Of a stretch of 14,662 nt of DNA, positions 1-7,315 are shown one piece after another. Origin of the DNA: Pseudomonadota bacterium (lineage in GTDB: Bacteria; Pseudomonadota; Gammaproteobacteria; Pseudomonadales; Azotimanducaceae). Within the stretch, counting starts at the first letter, position 1. Each line of letters begins with the position of its first letter. The stretch spans positions 1 through 14,662 of the forward strand of contig JAQCAK010000011.1 in NCBI GenBank assembly GCA_027621895.1, written 5' to 3'. The position numbers and the translations under genes were made by a program. Under the pieces are notes generated by a model. That model saw only the letters and a program-made list of their open reading frames with translations. It searched no databases and was not told where the DNA came from.

Positions 1-810
1 CTGGACTGCGCCCATGGTGCGACCTACCACATAGCGCCCAGTGTACTGCGTGAGCTGGGAGCGGAGGTTATCGAGCTTGGGACAAGCCCGGATGGTTACA
101 ATATTAACGCGGGTGTGGGGTCCACCTGTCCGGAGAATGTCCGTGCAGCGGTGATCGAGAAACAGGCTGATCTCGGCATCTCGCTGGACGGTGATGGTGA
201 TCGGGTCATTATGGTGGACGAGAATGGCGAGGTCGTTGATGGGGACGAACTGCTTTTTATTATCACCAATGAACGACACAGGACGGGCGAACTCCGGGGC
301 GGTGTTGTCGGCACCCAGATGAGCAACTTCGGCCTGGAGCTTGCGCTCCAGGACAAGGGTATTCCTTTCGTCAGAGCCAGGGTCGGTGACCGTTATGTCC
401 TGTCCGAGCTGAGTGCCCATGGCTGGGTACTCGGTGGTGAGAGTTCGGGTCACATCCTCTGCCTGGATCTGACCACCACCGGCGATGGCCTGGTTTCGGC
501 CTTGCAGGTGCTGGCGGCCATGCAGGAATCGGGGCAGAGCCTCAGCGCCATCAAGCGCGGCATGACCAAGTTTCCCCAGCGGATGATCAACGTATCCTGT
601 TCTGTCAGACCGGGGAGTCTCGAGGAATTCGCTGCGATCAATGAAGCAGTGGCGGCAGTAGAACACGAACTGGGCGGTAAGGGTCGGGTGCTGTTGCGGC
701 CCTCGGGTACAGAGCCCGTCGTACGCGTGATGGTGGAAGGAGAAAACGAGGCCCTGGTGGCCCGGCTGACAGAAAATCTGGCCGCGGTCGTGCAGGAGCA
801 GGTGGGCTGA
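1..810 (+). CDS. glmM: Phosphoglucosamine mutase GlmM, 5'-truncated by window edge
   Basis: GlmM converts glucosamine-6-phosphate to glucosamine-1-phosphate in the cytoplasm, on the route to UDP-GlcNAc for peptidoglycan and LPS. The frame is open from base 1, so the gene starts outside the window. The 269 visible residues match about the last 60 % of a roughly 445-residue enzyme. Visible landmarks are the metal-binding DGDGDR loop (187-204), the sugar-binding GGESSGH loop (433-453), and the C-terminal phosphate-binding segment RPSGTEPVVRVMVEG (697-741). The catalytic phosphoserine loop lies upstream and cannot be inspected. An ORF caller would begin at GTG 115, but the codons before it (LDCAHGATYH and onward) are clearly GlmM, so that is not the start. 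The GlmM assignment over other phosphohexomutases rests on overall similarity and on the neighbours. tpiA follows after about 100 bases. Confidence 0.96.
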   Translation: MDCAHGATYHIAPSVLRELGAEVIELGTSPDGYNINAGVGSTCPENVRAAVIEKQADLGISLDGDGDRVIMVDENGEVVDGDELLFIITNERHRTGELRGGVVGTQMSNFGLELALQDKGIPFVRARVGDRYVLSELSAHGWVLGGESSGHILCLDLTTTGDGLVSALQVLAAMQESGQSLSAIKRGMTKFPQRMINVSCSVRPGSLEEFAAINEAVAAVEHELGGKGRVLLRPSGTEPVVRVMVEGENEALVARLTENLAAVVQEQVG

Positions 811-842
811 TGTGGATCGCGAATCGGCGGACTGTCAGCTGT

Positions 843-871
843 TTGAATCTGCCCATCAAAGTCGTTAAGAT
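843..871 (+). promoter_or_regulatory. Candidate sigma70 promoter for tpiA
   Basis: TTGAAT (843-848) and TAAGAT (866-871) are separated by 17 bases, each close to the sigma70 consensus. A start near 878 would give a leader of about 35 bases before tpiA. The 102-base gap after glmM has no terminator that I can see, so readthrough from glmM is also likely. Inferred from the sequence alone. Confidence 0.45.
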
Positions 872-912
872 GTGCCGCCTTTTTCAGGTGCCGGTGAGCA
901 AGGGATGGCATC

Positions 913-1686
913 GTGCGTAATCCACTGGTTGCAGGCAACTGGAAGATGCATGGCAATGCGGCAGATATTGAAAACCTGCTGGATGCGATTCTCGAAGGAT
1001 TGACCGACCTGCCCTCCGTTCAATCGGACGTGCTGGTTTTTCCGCCTTACGTCTACCTGCCACAGGTGATGGAGACGCTGCAGGGCACGACGGTTAAAGT
1101 CGGTGCGCAGGATGTCGACCACCGGGAAAACGGCGCGGTGACCGGTGGCGTTTCCGCCTCGATGCTTCAGGACCTGGGTTGTCGATACGTGATTGTCGGA
1201 CATTCGGAGCGGCGATCGCTTTTTGGTGAAACCGACCCGATCGTTGCGGCGAAGTTCAGACAAAGCCTGGCAGCCGGGCTGACGCCCATCGTCTGTGTGG
1301 GCGAGTCGCTCGATCAGCGAAACGCGGGCAGTACGCTGGAAGTCGTGAACGAACAGCTCAGGGCGGTGCTGGATACGGTTGACCCGGGTGTATTTCGACA
1401 GGCCATGGTAGCCTACGAGCCTGTTTGGGCGATAGGCACCGGTGAGAGCGCATCACCGGCACAGGCCGAAGCAGTGCATCTGGCGCTGCGTAACTGCATC
1501 AGGGAGTTTGATGCAGAGGTGTCGGCAAGTGTACGAATTCTTTACGGGGGCAGTGTTTCTCCGGAGAATGCGTCGGCTCTGTTTGCCGAAGAGAATATAG
1601 ACGGAGCGCTGGTTGGTGGGGCCTCGCTCGAAGGTAGCAGCTTTACGCGGATTTGCGAGGCTGCAGACAAGTCACTGGATAGTTGA
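913..1686 (+). CDS. tpiA: Triosephosphate isomerase
   Basis: TpiA interconverts dihydroxyacetone phosphate and glyceraldehyde-3-phosphate in glycolysis and gluconeogenesis, as a cytoplasmic dimer. The product has 257 residues, close to the 255 of E. coli. Catalytic residues are present: N9 and K11 in GNWKMHG, H97 in VGHSERR, and E169 in AYEPVWAIGTG, which also carries the flexible loop. The YGGSV phosphate-binding segment near the C-terminus is present too. The start is GTG at 913, because the protein must begin MRNPLVAGNWK; the nearby ATG at 905 is out of frame. An AAGGGA ribosome-binding site lies at 899-904. The gene sits between glmM and secG, 6 bases before secG, as in Pseudomonas-type gammaproteobacteria and unlike E. 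coli, where tpiA is elsewhere. Confidence 0.97.
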   Translation: MRNPLVAGNWKMHGNAADIENLLDAILEGLTDLPSVQSDVLVFPPYVYLPQVMETLQGTTVKVGAQDVDHRENGAVTGGVSASMLQDLGCRYVIVGHSERRSLFGETDPIVAAKFRQSLAAGLTPIVCVGESLDQRNAGSTLEVVNEQLRAVLDTVDPGVFRQAMVAYEPVWAIGTGESASPAQAEAVHLALRNCIREFDAEVSASVRILYGGSVSPENASALFAEENIDGALVGGASLEGSSFTRICEAADKSLDS

Positions 1687-1692
1687 CGAATT

Positions 1693-2055
1693 ATGAATAC
1701 GTTTGAAACGCTCATACTGGCAGCACATGTTCTGGCAGCACTCGCGATCATTGGCCTGGTGCTGATTCAGCACGGGAAAGGCGCTGACATGGGCTCCGGG
1801 TTCGGTTCGGGTGCCAGCACGACGGTATTTGGCAGTGGTGGCGCGGGTAACTTCCTGACGCGTACGACCACAACGATCGCCATTGTGTTCTTCATGACCT
1901 CGTTTGGTCTGGCTTTCTTTGCCAAGGAACGGTCAAAGGAAGCAGCAGGCGTCGGGATACCGGTCGTTGTTGAGCAGGCTCCTGCAGCACCCTCCGAGAT
2001 GAATGTTCCTGACTTTGATCCCGCCCAGGAGGACTCAGAGATACCGGGGGGCTAA
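1693..2055 (+). CDS. secG: Protein translocase subunit SecG
   Basis: SecG is the small inner-membrane subunit of the SecYEG channel and stimulates SecA-driven protein export. The 120-residue product shows the family layout: a first membrane helix at about residues 4-25, then the conserved glycine/serine-rich cytoplasmic loop (GADMGSGFGSGASTTVFGS, about 30-48), a second helix at about 59-76, and a polar acidic tail. The tail, rich in Pro, Ala, Glu and Asp after residue 85, is the variable part of the family. The ATG at 1693 lies 6 bases after the tpiA stop and has only a weak ribosome-binding site, so translation coupled to tpiA is likely. The tRNA-Leu gene begins 12 bases after the stop, so the two are probably on one transcript. 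Confidence 0.95.
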   Translation: MNTFETLILAAHVLAALAIIGLVLIQHGKGADMGSGFGSGASTTVFGSGGAGNFLTRTTTTIAIVFFMTSFGLAFFAKERSKEAAGVGIPVVVEQAPAAPSEMNVPDFDPAQEDSEIPGG

Positions 2056-2067
2056 AGCTGTTTTAAT

Positions 2068-2154
2068 GCCGAAGTGGTGAAATTGGTAGACACGCTACCT
2101 TGAGGGGGTAGTGGGGGAAACCCCGTGGAGGTTCAAGTCCTCTCTTCGGCACCA
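2068..2154 (+). tRNA. leuU: tRNA-Leu (anticodon GAG)
   Basis: The 87-base gene folds as a class II tRNA. The acceptor stem is GCCGAAG/CTTCGGC, and the anticodon stem CTACC/GGTAG holds loop TTGAGGG, giving anticodon GAG at 2102-2104 (reads CUC/CUU). The long variable arm is GGGG-AAA-CCCC, the T-loop is TTCAAGT, and an encoded CCA ends at 2154. It is the positional equivalent of E. coli leuU after secG. No promoter fits in the 12 bases after secG, so it is probably excised from the secG transcript. Confidence 0.97.
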
Positions 2155-2155
2155 A

Positions 2156-2196
2156 CGTTATAAAAAAGGCCAGCTATGCTGGCCTTTTTTATAACG
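2156..2196 (+). terminator. Perfect 19-bp hairpin terminator after tRNA-Leu
   Basis: The arms 2156-2174 and 2178-2196 are perfect reverse complements around a 3-base TAT loop. The core GGCCAGC/GCTGGCC is flanked by A6 and T6, so it would work as an intrinsic terminator on either strand. It closes the glmM/tpiA-secG-tRNA-Leu unit and insulates the tRNA-fMet promoter. Confidence 0.93.
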
Positions 2197-2256
2197 AATT
2201 CCGTGGCGCTGCAGCGCAGCGAAGCGCAGGAATTGCCCCGAAAAACGGGTCCAATT
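2197..2256. repeat. Palindromic element with two overlapping hairpins
   Basis: AATTCC (2197-2202) pairs with GGAATT (2229-2234), and inside it GCGCT (2206-2210) pairs with AGCGC (2223-2227). The segment 2206-2217 is itself a perfect 12-base palindrome. A second hairpin uses AATTG/CAATT (2231-2235 with 2252-2256) and CCCG/CGGG (2237-2240 with 2246-2249) around A5. The two hairpins share 2231-2234, so they exclude each other. It resembles a REP-type intergenic repeat, but I cannot tell whether it recurs in the genome. The rest of the gap, 2257-2353, holds nothing I recognise beyond an A/T-rich patch near 2314-2331. Confidence 0.45.
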
Positions 2257-2353
2257 GCCGGGTTTTAGACTGCCTCGCAGCCAGCGCTGATTTTCCCCTT
2301 AGAAATCATTGTCTTAAAAAACCTTCTAAATCCAACTTCCGAGAAAAGTGGAG

Positions 2354-2382
2354 TTGACCCTGCCAGCAGTCACCCCTATAAT
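2354..2382 (+). promoter_or_regulatory. Strong sigma70 promoter of tRNA-fMet (and probably rimP-nusA operon)
   Basis: TTGACC (2354-2359) and a perfect TATAAT (2377-2382) are separated by exactly 17 bases. The discriminator TCGCCCCC follows. A G/C-rich discriminator is typical of stable-RNA promoters under ppGpp (stringent) control, which is my inference here. Transcription should start near 2389-2391, only about 8 bases before the tRNA. Confidence 0.88.
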
Positions 2383-2397
2383 TCGCCCCCTTGTTGT

Positions 2398-2474
<77 letters not shown>

Positions 2475-2485
2475 CGTAGTAAGAC

Positions 2486-2508
2486 AAGCCCCTTTTTAGG
2501 GGCTTTTT
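2486..2508 (+). terminator. Intrinsic terminator after tRNA-fMet
   Basis: AAGCCCC (2486-2492) pairs with GGGGCTT (2499-2505) around a 6-base loop, and a T5 run occupies 2504-2508. It should end most tRNA-fMet transcripts. Partial readthrough would feed rimP-nusA, as I would expect by analogy with the E. coli metY-nusA operon. Confidence 0.85.
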
Positions 2509-2513
2509 ATTAA

Positions 2514-2591
2514 CTCCGGTTCAGACGCCGGAGAGACGGTGGGGCGACAAGCCCAATCCGATTTTGGAAATGGGCATCACGCCCATTTTTT
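2514..2591 (+). promoter_or_regulatory. rimP leader with transcription attenuator
   Basis: A first hairpin is CTCCGG (2514-2519) with CCGGAG (2528-2533). The terminator hairpin is AAATGGGC (2568-2575) with GCCCATTT (2581-2588), followed by T through 2591. The segment GCCCA at 2551-2555 can pair either backward with GGGC at 2542-2545 or forward with TGGGC at 2571-2575. The forward pairing destroys the terminator and is reinforced by TCC 2557-2559 with GGA 2566-2568. That is the logic of an antiterminator switch. A conserved rimP leader RNA is known from gammaproteobacteria; assignment to that family is inferred from position and structure. Confidence 0.7.
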
Positions 2592-2626
2592 GTTTGTGCG
2601 GCGTGATTTTGGAGCGCGCAGTCGGC

Positions 2627-3073
2627 ATGGAGAAATCGCTGAACAGCATGATTCAGCCCGTCTTAGAGGCGCTGGGTTATGAACTTTGGGGGCTTGAGTA
2701 TCTGTCGCTTGGCAGGCATTCAACGCTCAAGATTTATATCGACGCCGAAAACGGCATCAACGTCGAAGACTGCGCTGCAGTCAGTCGGCAGGTGTCGAGT
2801 CTGCTGGATGTAGAAGATCCGGTCAGCAGTGAGTATACGCTGGAAGTATCTTCACCGGGCATGGACAGGAGACTGTTCAGGCTGGAGCAATATGCGGCTT
2901 TTGCAGGTGCGAGGGTCAAGCTGAAACTCAGGCGGCCATTTGAAGGCCGGCGTAAGTACAGCGGATTGCTGAAAGGGATTGAAGGGGATGAAGTCGTTCT
3001 GATTCTGGAAGATGAGGAAATTCTCATTCCCCATGAAGAGATTGAGAGAGCAAACATTGTTCCTGATGCATAG
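2627..3073 (+). CDS. rimP: Ribosome maturation factor RimP
   Basis: RimP binds the free 30S subunit and helps assemble its 3' region (central pseudoknot, S12 and S19 binding). The 148-residue product matches the usual 150. The N-terminal alpha/beta domain includes LEALGYELWGLEYL and STLKIYIDAENGI, followed by the DVEDP and LEVSSPGMDRRLF motifs, then a C-terminal Sm-like domain ending ERANIVP. ATG 2627 is chosen because homologues begin just before this point. The frame extends upstream to TTG 2564, but those codons lie across the attenuator hairpin. The best ribosome-binding site, TGGAG at 2610-2614, is 12 bases away, longer than ideal, and no usable codon lies closer. It is the first protein gene of the operon, 21 bases before nusA. 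Confidence 0.94.
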   Translation: MEKSLNSMIQPVLEALGYELWGLEYLSLGRHSTLKIYIDAENGINVEDCAAVSRQVSSLLDVEDPVSSEYTLEVSSPGMDRRLFRLEQYAAFAGARVKLKLRRPFEGRRKYSGLLKGIEGDEVVLILEDEEILIPHEEIERANIVPDA

Positions 3074-3094
3074 GGATAATTTGAGGCGTTAGCA

Positions 3095-4597
3095 ATGAGC
3101 AAAGAGATACTGTTGGTTGTCGAATCGGTTTCCAACGAGAAAGGTGTTTCAGAAGATATTATCTTCGAAGCCCTTGAGCTTGCATTGGCGACTGCTACCA
3201 AGAAGCGTTACGACGAAGAAGTCGAGCTTCGAGTGGCGATCAATAAGGAAACCGGTGAATACGATACTTTCCGTACCTGGGAAGTGGTTCCTGATGACGA
3301 TGAACTGGAGTTTCCGGAAGCCCAGATAACGCTCTCCGACGCCCTGGAAAAGGACCCGAGTCTCCAGGTCGGTGACCATTACGAAATCCCGATTGAATCC
3401 GTGGAGTTCGGACGTATTGCGGCTCAAACCGCCAAGCAGGTTATTGTTCAGAAGGTCCGGGAAGCAGAGCGCGCCCAGGTCGTGGACGCCTATCGTTCCA
3501 GGGTAGGAGAACTCGTCAACGGCCAGGTCAAAAAGGTCACCAGAGAAGCGGTCATCGTGGACCTGGGCAACAATGCGGAAGCAATTTTGCCCCGGGAAGA
3601 GTGGGTACCACGAGAGACTTTCCGAATTGGCGATCGCCTCCGGGCTCTTCTGGAAGAGGTTCGGCCGGAAGCACGCGGTCCACAATTGGCGCTTACCCGT
3701 ATATCGCCGGCCATGCTGATTGAGTTGTTCAAGATTGAAGTACCCGAGATAGCAGATGGTGTTATCGAAATTCTCGGTTGCGCACGTGATCCCGGCTCCC
3801 GGGCAAAGATTGCCGTCAAGACCAACGATGGACGAATCGACCCTGTAGGCGCCTGTGTGGGCATGCGGGGTTCCAGAGTGCAGGCAGTCTCTAACGAACT
3901 CGGCAACGAGCGGATCGATATCGTGCCTTGGGATGACAATGTGGCACAGCTTGCGATCAACGCGATGTCGCCGGCCGAAGTGGTGTCAATTGTCGTGGAT
4001 GAAGAAACAGGCAGCATGGACATTGCCGTTTCGGAAGAAAACCTGGCCCAGGCGATCGGGCGGGGTGGTCAGAATGTGAAGCTGGCCAGTGAGCTGACCG
4101 GATGGGAGCTCAACATCATGACCGAGGAAGAAGCCTCGGCCAAGCAGGAAGAAGAAGCGGGAACGATCATCGAGAATTTCATGTCCCAGCTTGATGTCGA
4201 TGAGGATGTTGCCATTGTTCTGGTGGAAGAAGGATTTACCACGCTGGAAGAAGTAGCCTACGTGCCCATTGAGGAAATGATCGCGATTGAAGGTTTTGAC
4301 GAGGATATCGTTGAGGAACTTCGCACCCGCGCCAAGAACGCACTGACAACACTGGAGCTGGCCAGCGAAGAAGAGCTCGACAAGGCTGAGCCCGCAGAGG
4401 ACCTCCTGAATATGGAAGGTATGGATACACGTCTTGCGTTTCAGCTGGCCGGCATGGGTATCGTTACCATGGAGGATCTGGCAGAGCAGGCGATTGACGA
4501 CCTGCTGGAAATAGACGGCATGACGGAAGAACGGGCGGGTGAATTGATTATGACTGCCAGAGCGCCGTGGTTTGCTGAAGAAGAAGCAGAACAGTAA
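3095..4597 (+). CDS. nusA: Transcription termination/antitermination factor NusA
   Basis: NusA binds RNA polymerase at the RNA exit channel and promotes pausing and intrinsic termination. It also acts in antitermination of rRNA operons with the other Nus factors. The 500-residue product has the full E. coli-type architecture: N-terminal RNAP-binding domain (about 1-130), S1 domain (about 138-200), two KH domains with GMRG at 256-259 and GRGG at 322-325, and two acidic helix-hairpin-helix AR repeats (about 362-415 and 437-490). The AR2 repeat, which contacts the alpha-subunit C-terminal domain in E. coli, is present and ends in an APWF segment and an acidic tail. ATG 3095 has a GAGG ribosome-binding site 8 bases upstream. 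It follows rimP by 21 bases. Transcription through the rimP attenuator offers a route for NusA feedback, which is an inference. Confidence 0.98.
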   Translation: MSKEILLVVESVSNEKGVSEDIIFEALELALATATKKRYDEEVELRVAINKETGEYDTFRTWEVVPDDDELEFPEAQITLSDALEKDPSLQVGDHYEIPIESVEFGRIAAQTAKQVIVQKVREAERAQVVDAYRSRVGELVNGQVKKVTREAVIVDLGNNAEAILPREEWVPRETFRIGDRLRALLEEVRPEARGPQLALTRISPAMLIELFKIEVPEIADGVIEILGCARDPGSRAKIAVKTNDGRIDPVGACVGMRGSRVQAVSNELGNERIDIVPWDDNVAQLAINAMSPAEVVSIVVDEETGSMDIAVSEENLAQAIGRGGQNVKLASELTGWELNIMTEEEASAKQEEEAGTIIENFMSQLDVDEDVAIVLVEEGFTTLEEVAYVPIEEMIAIEGFDEDIVEELRTRAKNALTTLELASEEELDKAEPAEDLLNMEGMDTRLAFQLAGMGIVTMEDLAEQAIDDLLEIDGMTEERAGELIMTARAPWFAEEEAEQ

Positions 4598-4616
4598 ACC
4601 AACCGTCAGATGGTGC

Positions 4617-4656
4617 GAAGCAGAAGAAGTTGGAAGCAGAGAAGCAGAGAAGCAGA
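4617..4656 (+). repeat. 8-bp tandem repeat (GAAGCAGA) between nusA and infB
   Basis: GAAGCAGA occurs three times head to tail (4633-4640, 4641-4648, 4649-4656). A fourth in-phase copy lies at 4617-4624, with a degenerate unit between. A further copy sits in the nusA 3' end (4583-4590). The resulting purine-rich leader runs up to the infB ribosome-binding site (TAGGGA, 4667-4672). This could be slippage-derived sequence or could affect ribosome loading; nothing here decides. Confidence 0.75.
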
Positions 4657-4679
4657 ATTAGGGAAGTAGGGAAATACGT

Positions 4680-7304
4680 ATGGCGGAACAAACAGTAGGA
4701 CAACTTGCAGAAACGATCGGCACGCCGGTAGAGCGCCTGTTGCTTCAGATCGAGGAAGCCAAGCTTCCGCAACGCTCCGCTGATGATGCCATCAAGGAAG
4801 ACGAGAAGGAAAAGCTCCTGGCCTTTCTCAAGAAAAGTCACGGTGAAGAAGACAGTAAGCCCCGAAAAATTACACTGAAACGCAGAACGGTCTCCACGCT
4901 CAAGGCGGGCTCATCGGGTCGCGGGCGCACTGTCAATGTCGAAGTCAGGAAGAAGCGCACCTATGTCCGTCGTGGCGCTGCTGAGACGGAGCAGGAGAAC
5001 CAGCCGGAACCTGTTGCGGTCGAGGCAGAAGCGGCACCGGCGCCTGCACCTGAAGCGCCCGTCCGTCGCTATTCGAATGAGGCGGACCTTGAGATAGAAC
5101 GCAAACGCCAGGAAGAAACGGCTCGACGCCAGGCTGAACAGGCAGAAAAGGAAAAGCGGGCCAGGGAAGAAGCCGAGCGTAAGAAAGCCGAGGAAGAGGA
5201 AGCAGAAGCCGCCAAGGCGAAAGAGACAGACGCCACAACAGAGGCGGCTGCACTCGAAGAAGCAAAGATATCAGGCCGAAAAGACAAGCGTGATCGGAAG
5301 GATCTGGATGATGAAGATATCCAGGCCAAGAAGTCCAAGCATGGCAATCGCAAGCGTCGCGTCGAGGAATTGACCGAGGAAGATTTCGAAGAAGTGCTCG
5401 ACGAAATTGTCGTCGAGATTGAGGGCGAAGCACCGGCCGAAGATGCCGAGCCGAAATCCGAAGAGGCCGTTACTCTGGGTCTCAGTTCACCGCGAACTCG
5501 CAGAACCAGCGGCAAGGTTGCAAAGAAACATGTATTCAATGCGCCAACAGAAGAGATCAAACGAGAAGTTGAACTCGGCGAGAGTGTCACGATTCAGCAG
5601 CTATCCCAGAAGATGTCAGTCAAGGCGACAGACGTCATCCGGACGTTGATGAGTCTGGGTATCATGAAGACCATCAACGATTTTATCGACCAGGAAACGG
5701 CAACGCTGGTGGTTGAGGAGTTTGGTCATTCCGTCAAACTGCTCGACGCTGATGCCGTGGAAAAGTCCCTGGAAGAGGAGCTCGTCTACGAAAACGAGGC
5801 CACGCCGCGAGCACCTGTCGTCACGGTGATGGGGCACGTCGACCACGGGAAGACGTCGCTGCTGGACTACATTCGCAGCTCCAGGGTTGCGAGCGGTGAA
5901 GCAGGCGGTATCACGCAGCATATCGGCGCCTATCGCGTCACCACAGATCATGGTGAGATCTGTTTTATCGACACGCCCGGTCACGCGGCCTTTACTGCCA
6001 TGCGGGCCCGCGGTGCGAATTCCACGGATATCGTTATCCTTGTCGTCGCGGCAGACGACGGTGTCATGCCCCAGACCGAGGAAGCAATTCAGCATGCCAA
6101 AGGCGCTGAAGTACCGATAGTCGTTGCGATTAACAAAATGGACAAGGAAGGCGCTGACCCCGATCGTGTCAAGAACGAACTGGCAGCGCGTGATGTGATT
6201 CCGGAGGACTGGGGTGGCGACACACAGTTCGTTCCCGTCAGCGCATTAACGGGCGACGGCGTCAACGATCTGCTCGAAGCCGTGTTGCTTCAGGCGGAGA
6301 TCCTGGAACTCAAGGCCGTACAGGATGGCCCTGCACAGGGTGTCGTCATTGAATCGGAACTCGACAAGGGCAAAGGGCCGGTAGCCACGCTGCTCGTGCA
6401 GAATGGAACGCTTAAGCAGGGCGATACGATTGTTGCCGGTCAGTTCTTTGGCCGGGCCCGGGCGCTGAATGATGAAAATGGCAAGCAGATCAAGCAGGCG
6501 GGCCCCGCGACGCCTGTCTCTGTTCTGGGCCTGAACGGCAACCCGGATGCGGGCGACCCGTTCCTGGTTGCGCAGAATGAGAAGAAAGCCCGCGAAGTGA
6601 CGGAGTTCAGGGCACAGAAGGTTAATGATGCCCGACTCAGTACCACCACATCGCTCGACAGCCTGTTCGACAACTTTGGTGCCGACGCGGTCAAGCGACT
6701 GAATGTTGTGGTCAAGGCTGACGTCAGGGGTTCTCTTGAGGCTATCGTGTCAGCATTGAATGATGTGGGTAATGACGAGGTCATGGTCAATGTCGTTCTG
6801 CAGGGTGTTGGTGCAATTACAGAATCCGATGCGACCTATGCGGTAACCTCGGGCGCGGTTGTATTCGGCTTTAATGTCCGGGCGGACAACGCGGCGAAGA
6901 AGGTCATTGAATCTGAAGGCCTCGACCTGCGTTATTACAAGGTTATATATGACCTGGTGGATGATGTGAAAGCGGCTCTCACCGGTATGCTGGCACCTGA
7001 AGTCCGGGAAGAGATTGTCGGTATCGCGGAAGTCCGCGATGTATTCCAGTCCAAGAAGCTGGGACAGATCGCTGGTTGCATGGTGCTCGAGGGATCAGTT
7101 CACAAATCGAAGAAAATCAGGGTCCTGCGAGATAACGTGGTGATCTACGAGGGTGAACTGGAGTCTCTGCGTCGATTCAAGGACGAGGTACAGAGCGTTG
7201 TGAACGGCACGGAATGCGGTATCGGTGTCAAAAACTACAATGACGTACGTGTAGGGGATCAGATCGAAGTATTTGATTCCCGCGAAGTAGCACGGGAACT
7301 TTGA
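4680..7304 (+). CDS. infB: Translation initiation factor IF-2
   Basis: IF-2 is the GTPase that places fMet-tRNA on the 30S subunit and promotes 50S joining. The product has 874 residues (890 in E. coli). In order it shows an N-terminal IF2_N domain (about 1-52) and a basic IF2-associated segment (RKITLKRRTVS and onward, about 60-100). A long Glu/Lys/Arg/Ala-rich linker (about 120-290, probably extended or coiled helix) leads to a second IF2_N domain (about 297-370). The G domain has G1 GHVDHGKT at 385-392, DTPGH at 431-435, NKMD at 485-488 and SAL at 521-523, and is followed by domains II, III, C1 and the fMet-binding C2. ATG 4680 has TAGGGA 7 bases upstream. The gene for its substrate tRNA, tRNA-fMet, lies in the same cluster. 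Confidence 0.98.
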   Translation: MAEQTVGQLAETIGTPVERLLLQIEEAKLPQRSADDAIKEDEKEKLLAFLKKSHGEEDSKPRKITLKRRTVSTLKAGSSGRGRTVNVEVRKKRTYVRRGAAETEQENQPEPVAVEAEAAPAPAPEAPVRRYSNEADLEIERKRQEETARRQAEQAEKEKRAREEAERKKAEEEEAEAAKAKETDATTEAAALEEAKISGRKDKRDRKDLDDEDIQAKKSKHGNRKRRVEELTEEDFEEVLDEIVVEIEGEAPAEDAEPKSEEAVTLGLSSPRTRRTSGKVAKKHVFNAPTEEIKREVELGESVTIQQLSQKMSVKATDVIRTLMSLGIMKTINDFIDQETATLVVEEFGHSVKLLDADAVEKSLEEELVYENEATPRAPVVTVMGHVDHGKTSLLDYIRSSRVASGEAGGITQHIGAYRVTTDHGEICFIDTPGHAAFTAMRARGANSTDIVILVVAADDGVMPQTEEAIQHAKGAEVPIVVAINKMDKEGADPDRVKNELAARDVIPEDWGGDTQFVPVSALTGDGVNDLLEAVLLQAEILELKAVQDGPAQGVVIESELDKGKGPVATLLVQNGTLKQGDTIVAGQFFGRARALNDENGKQIKQAGPATPVSVLGLNGNPDAGDPFLVAQNEKKAREVTEFRAQKVNDARLSTTTSLDSLFDNFGADAVKRLNVVVKADVRGSLEAIVSALNDVGNDEVMVNVVLQGVGAITESDATYAVTSGAVVFGFNVRADNAAKKVIESEGLDLRYYKVIYDLVDDVKAALTGMLAPEVREEIVGIAEVRDVFQSKKLGQIAGCMVLEGSVHKSKKIRVLRDNVVIYEGELESLRRFKDEVQSVVNGTECGIGVKNYNDVRVGDQIEVFDSREVAREL

Positions 7305-7315
7305 CGGCTGTCGCC

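Noticed and set aside
450..956. 168-codon - strand open frame opposite the glmM end and tpiA start
   Set aside because: Antisense to GlmM motifs and the tpiA start; Cys/Ser/Arg-rich product without family likeness.
2564..2626. N-terminal extension of RimP starting at TTG 2564 or ATG 2570
   Set aside because: These codons run across the attenuator hairpin, give a Cys-rich stretch not expected in RimP, and lack a spaced ribosome-binding site. Homologues start near ATG 2627.
3149..4023. Long - strand open frames opposite nusA
   Set aside because: They lie wholly inside a clear nusA gene and show no recognisable motifs; they are coding-strand shadows.
5069..5590. 173-codon open frame on the - strand opposite infB
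   Set aside because: Serine-rich low-complexity product is the mirror of the Glu/Lys-rich IF-2 linker. It has no ribosome-binding site or family likeness.
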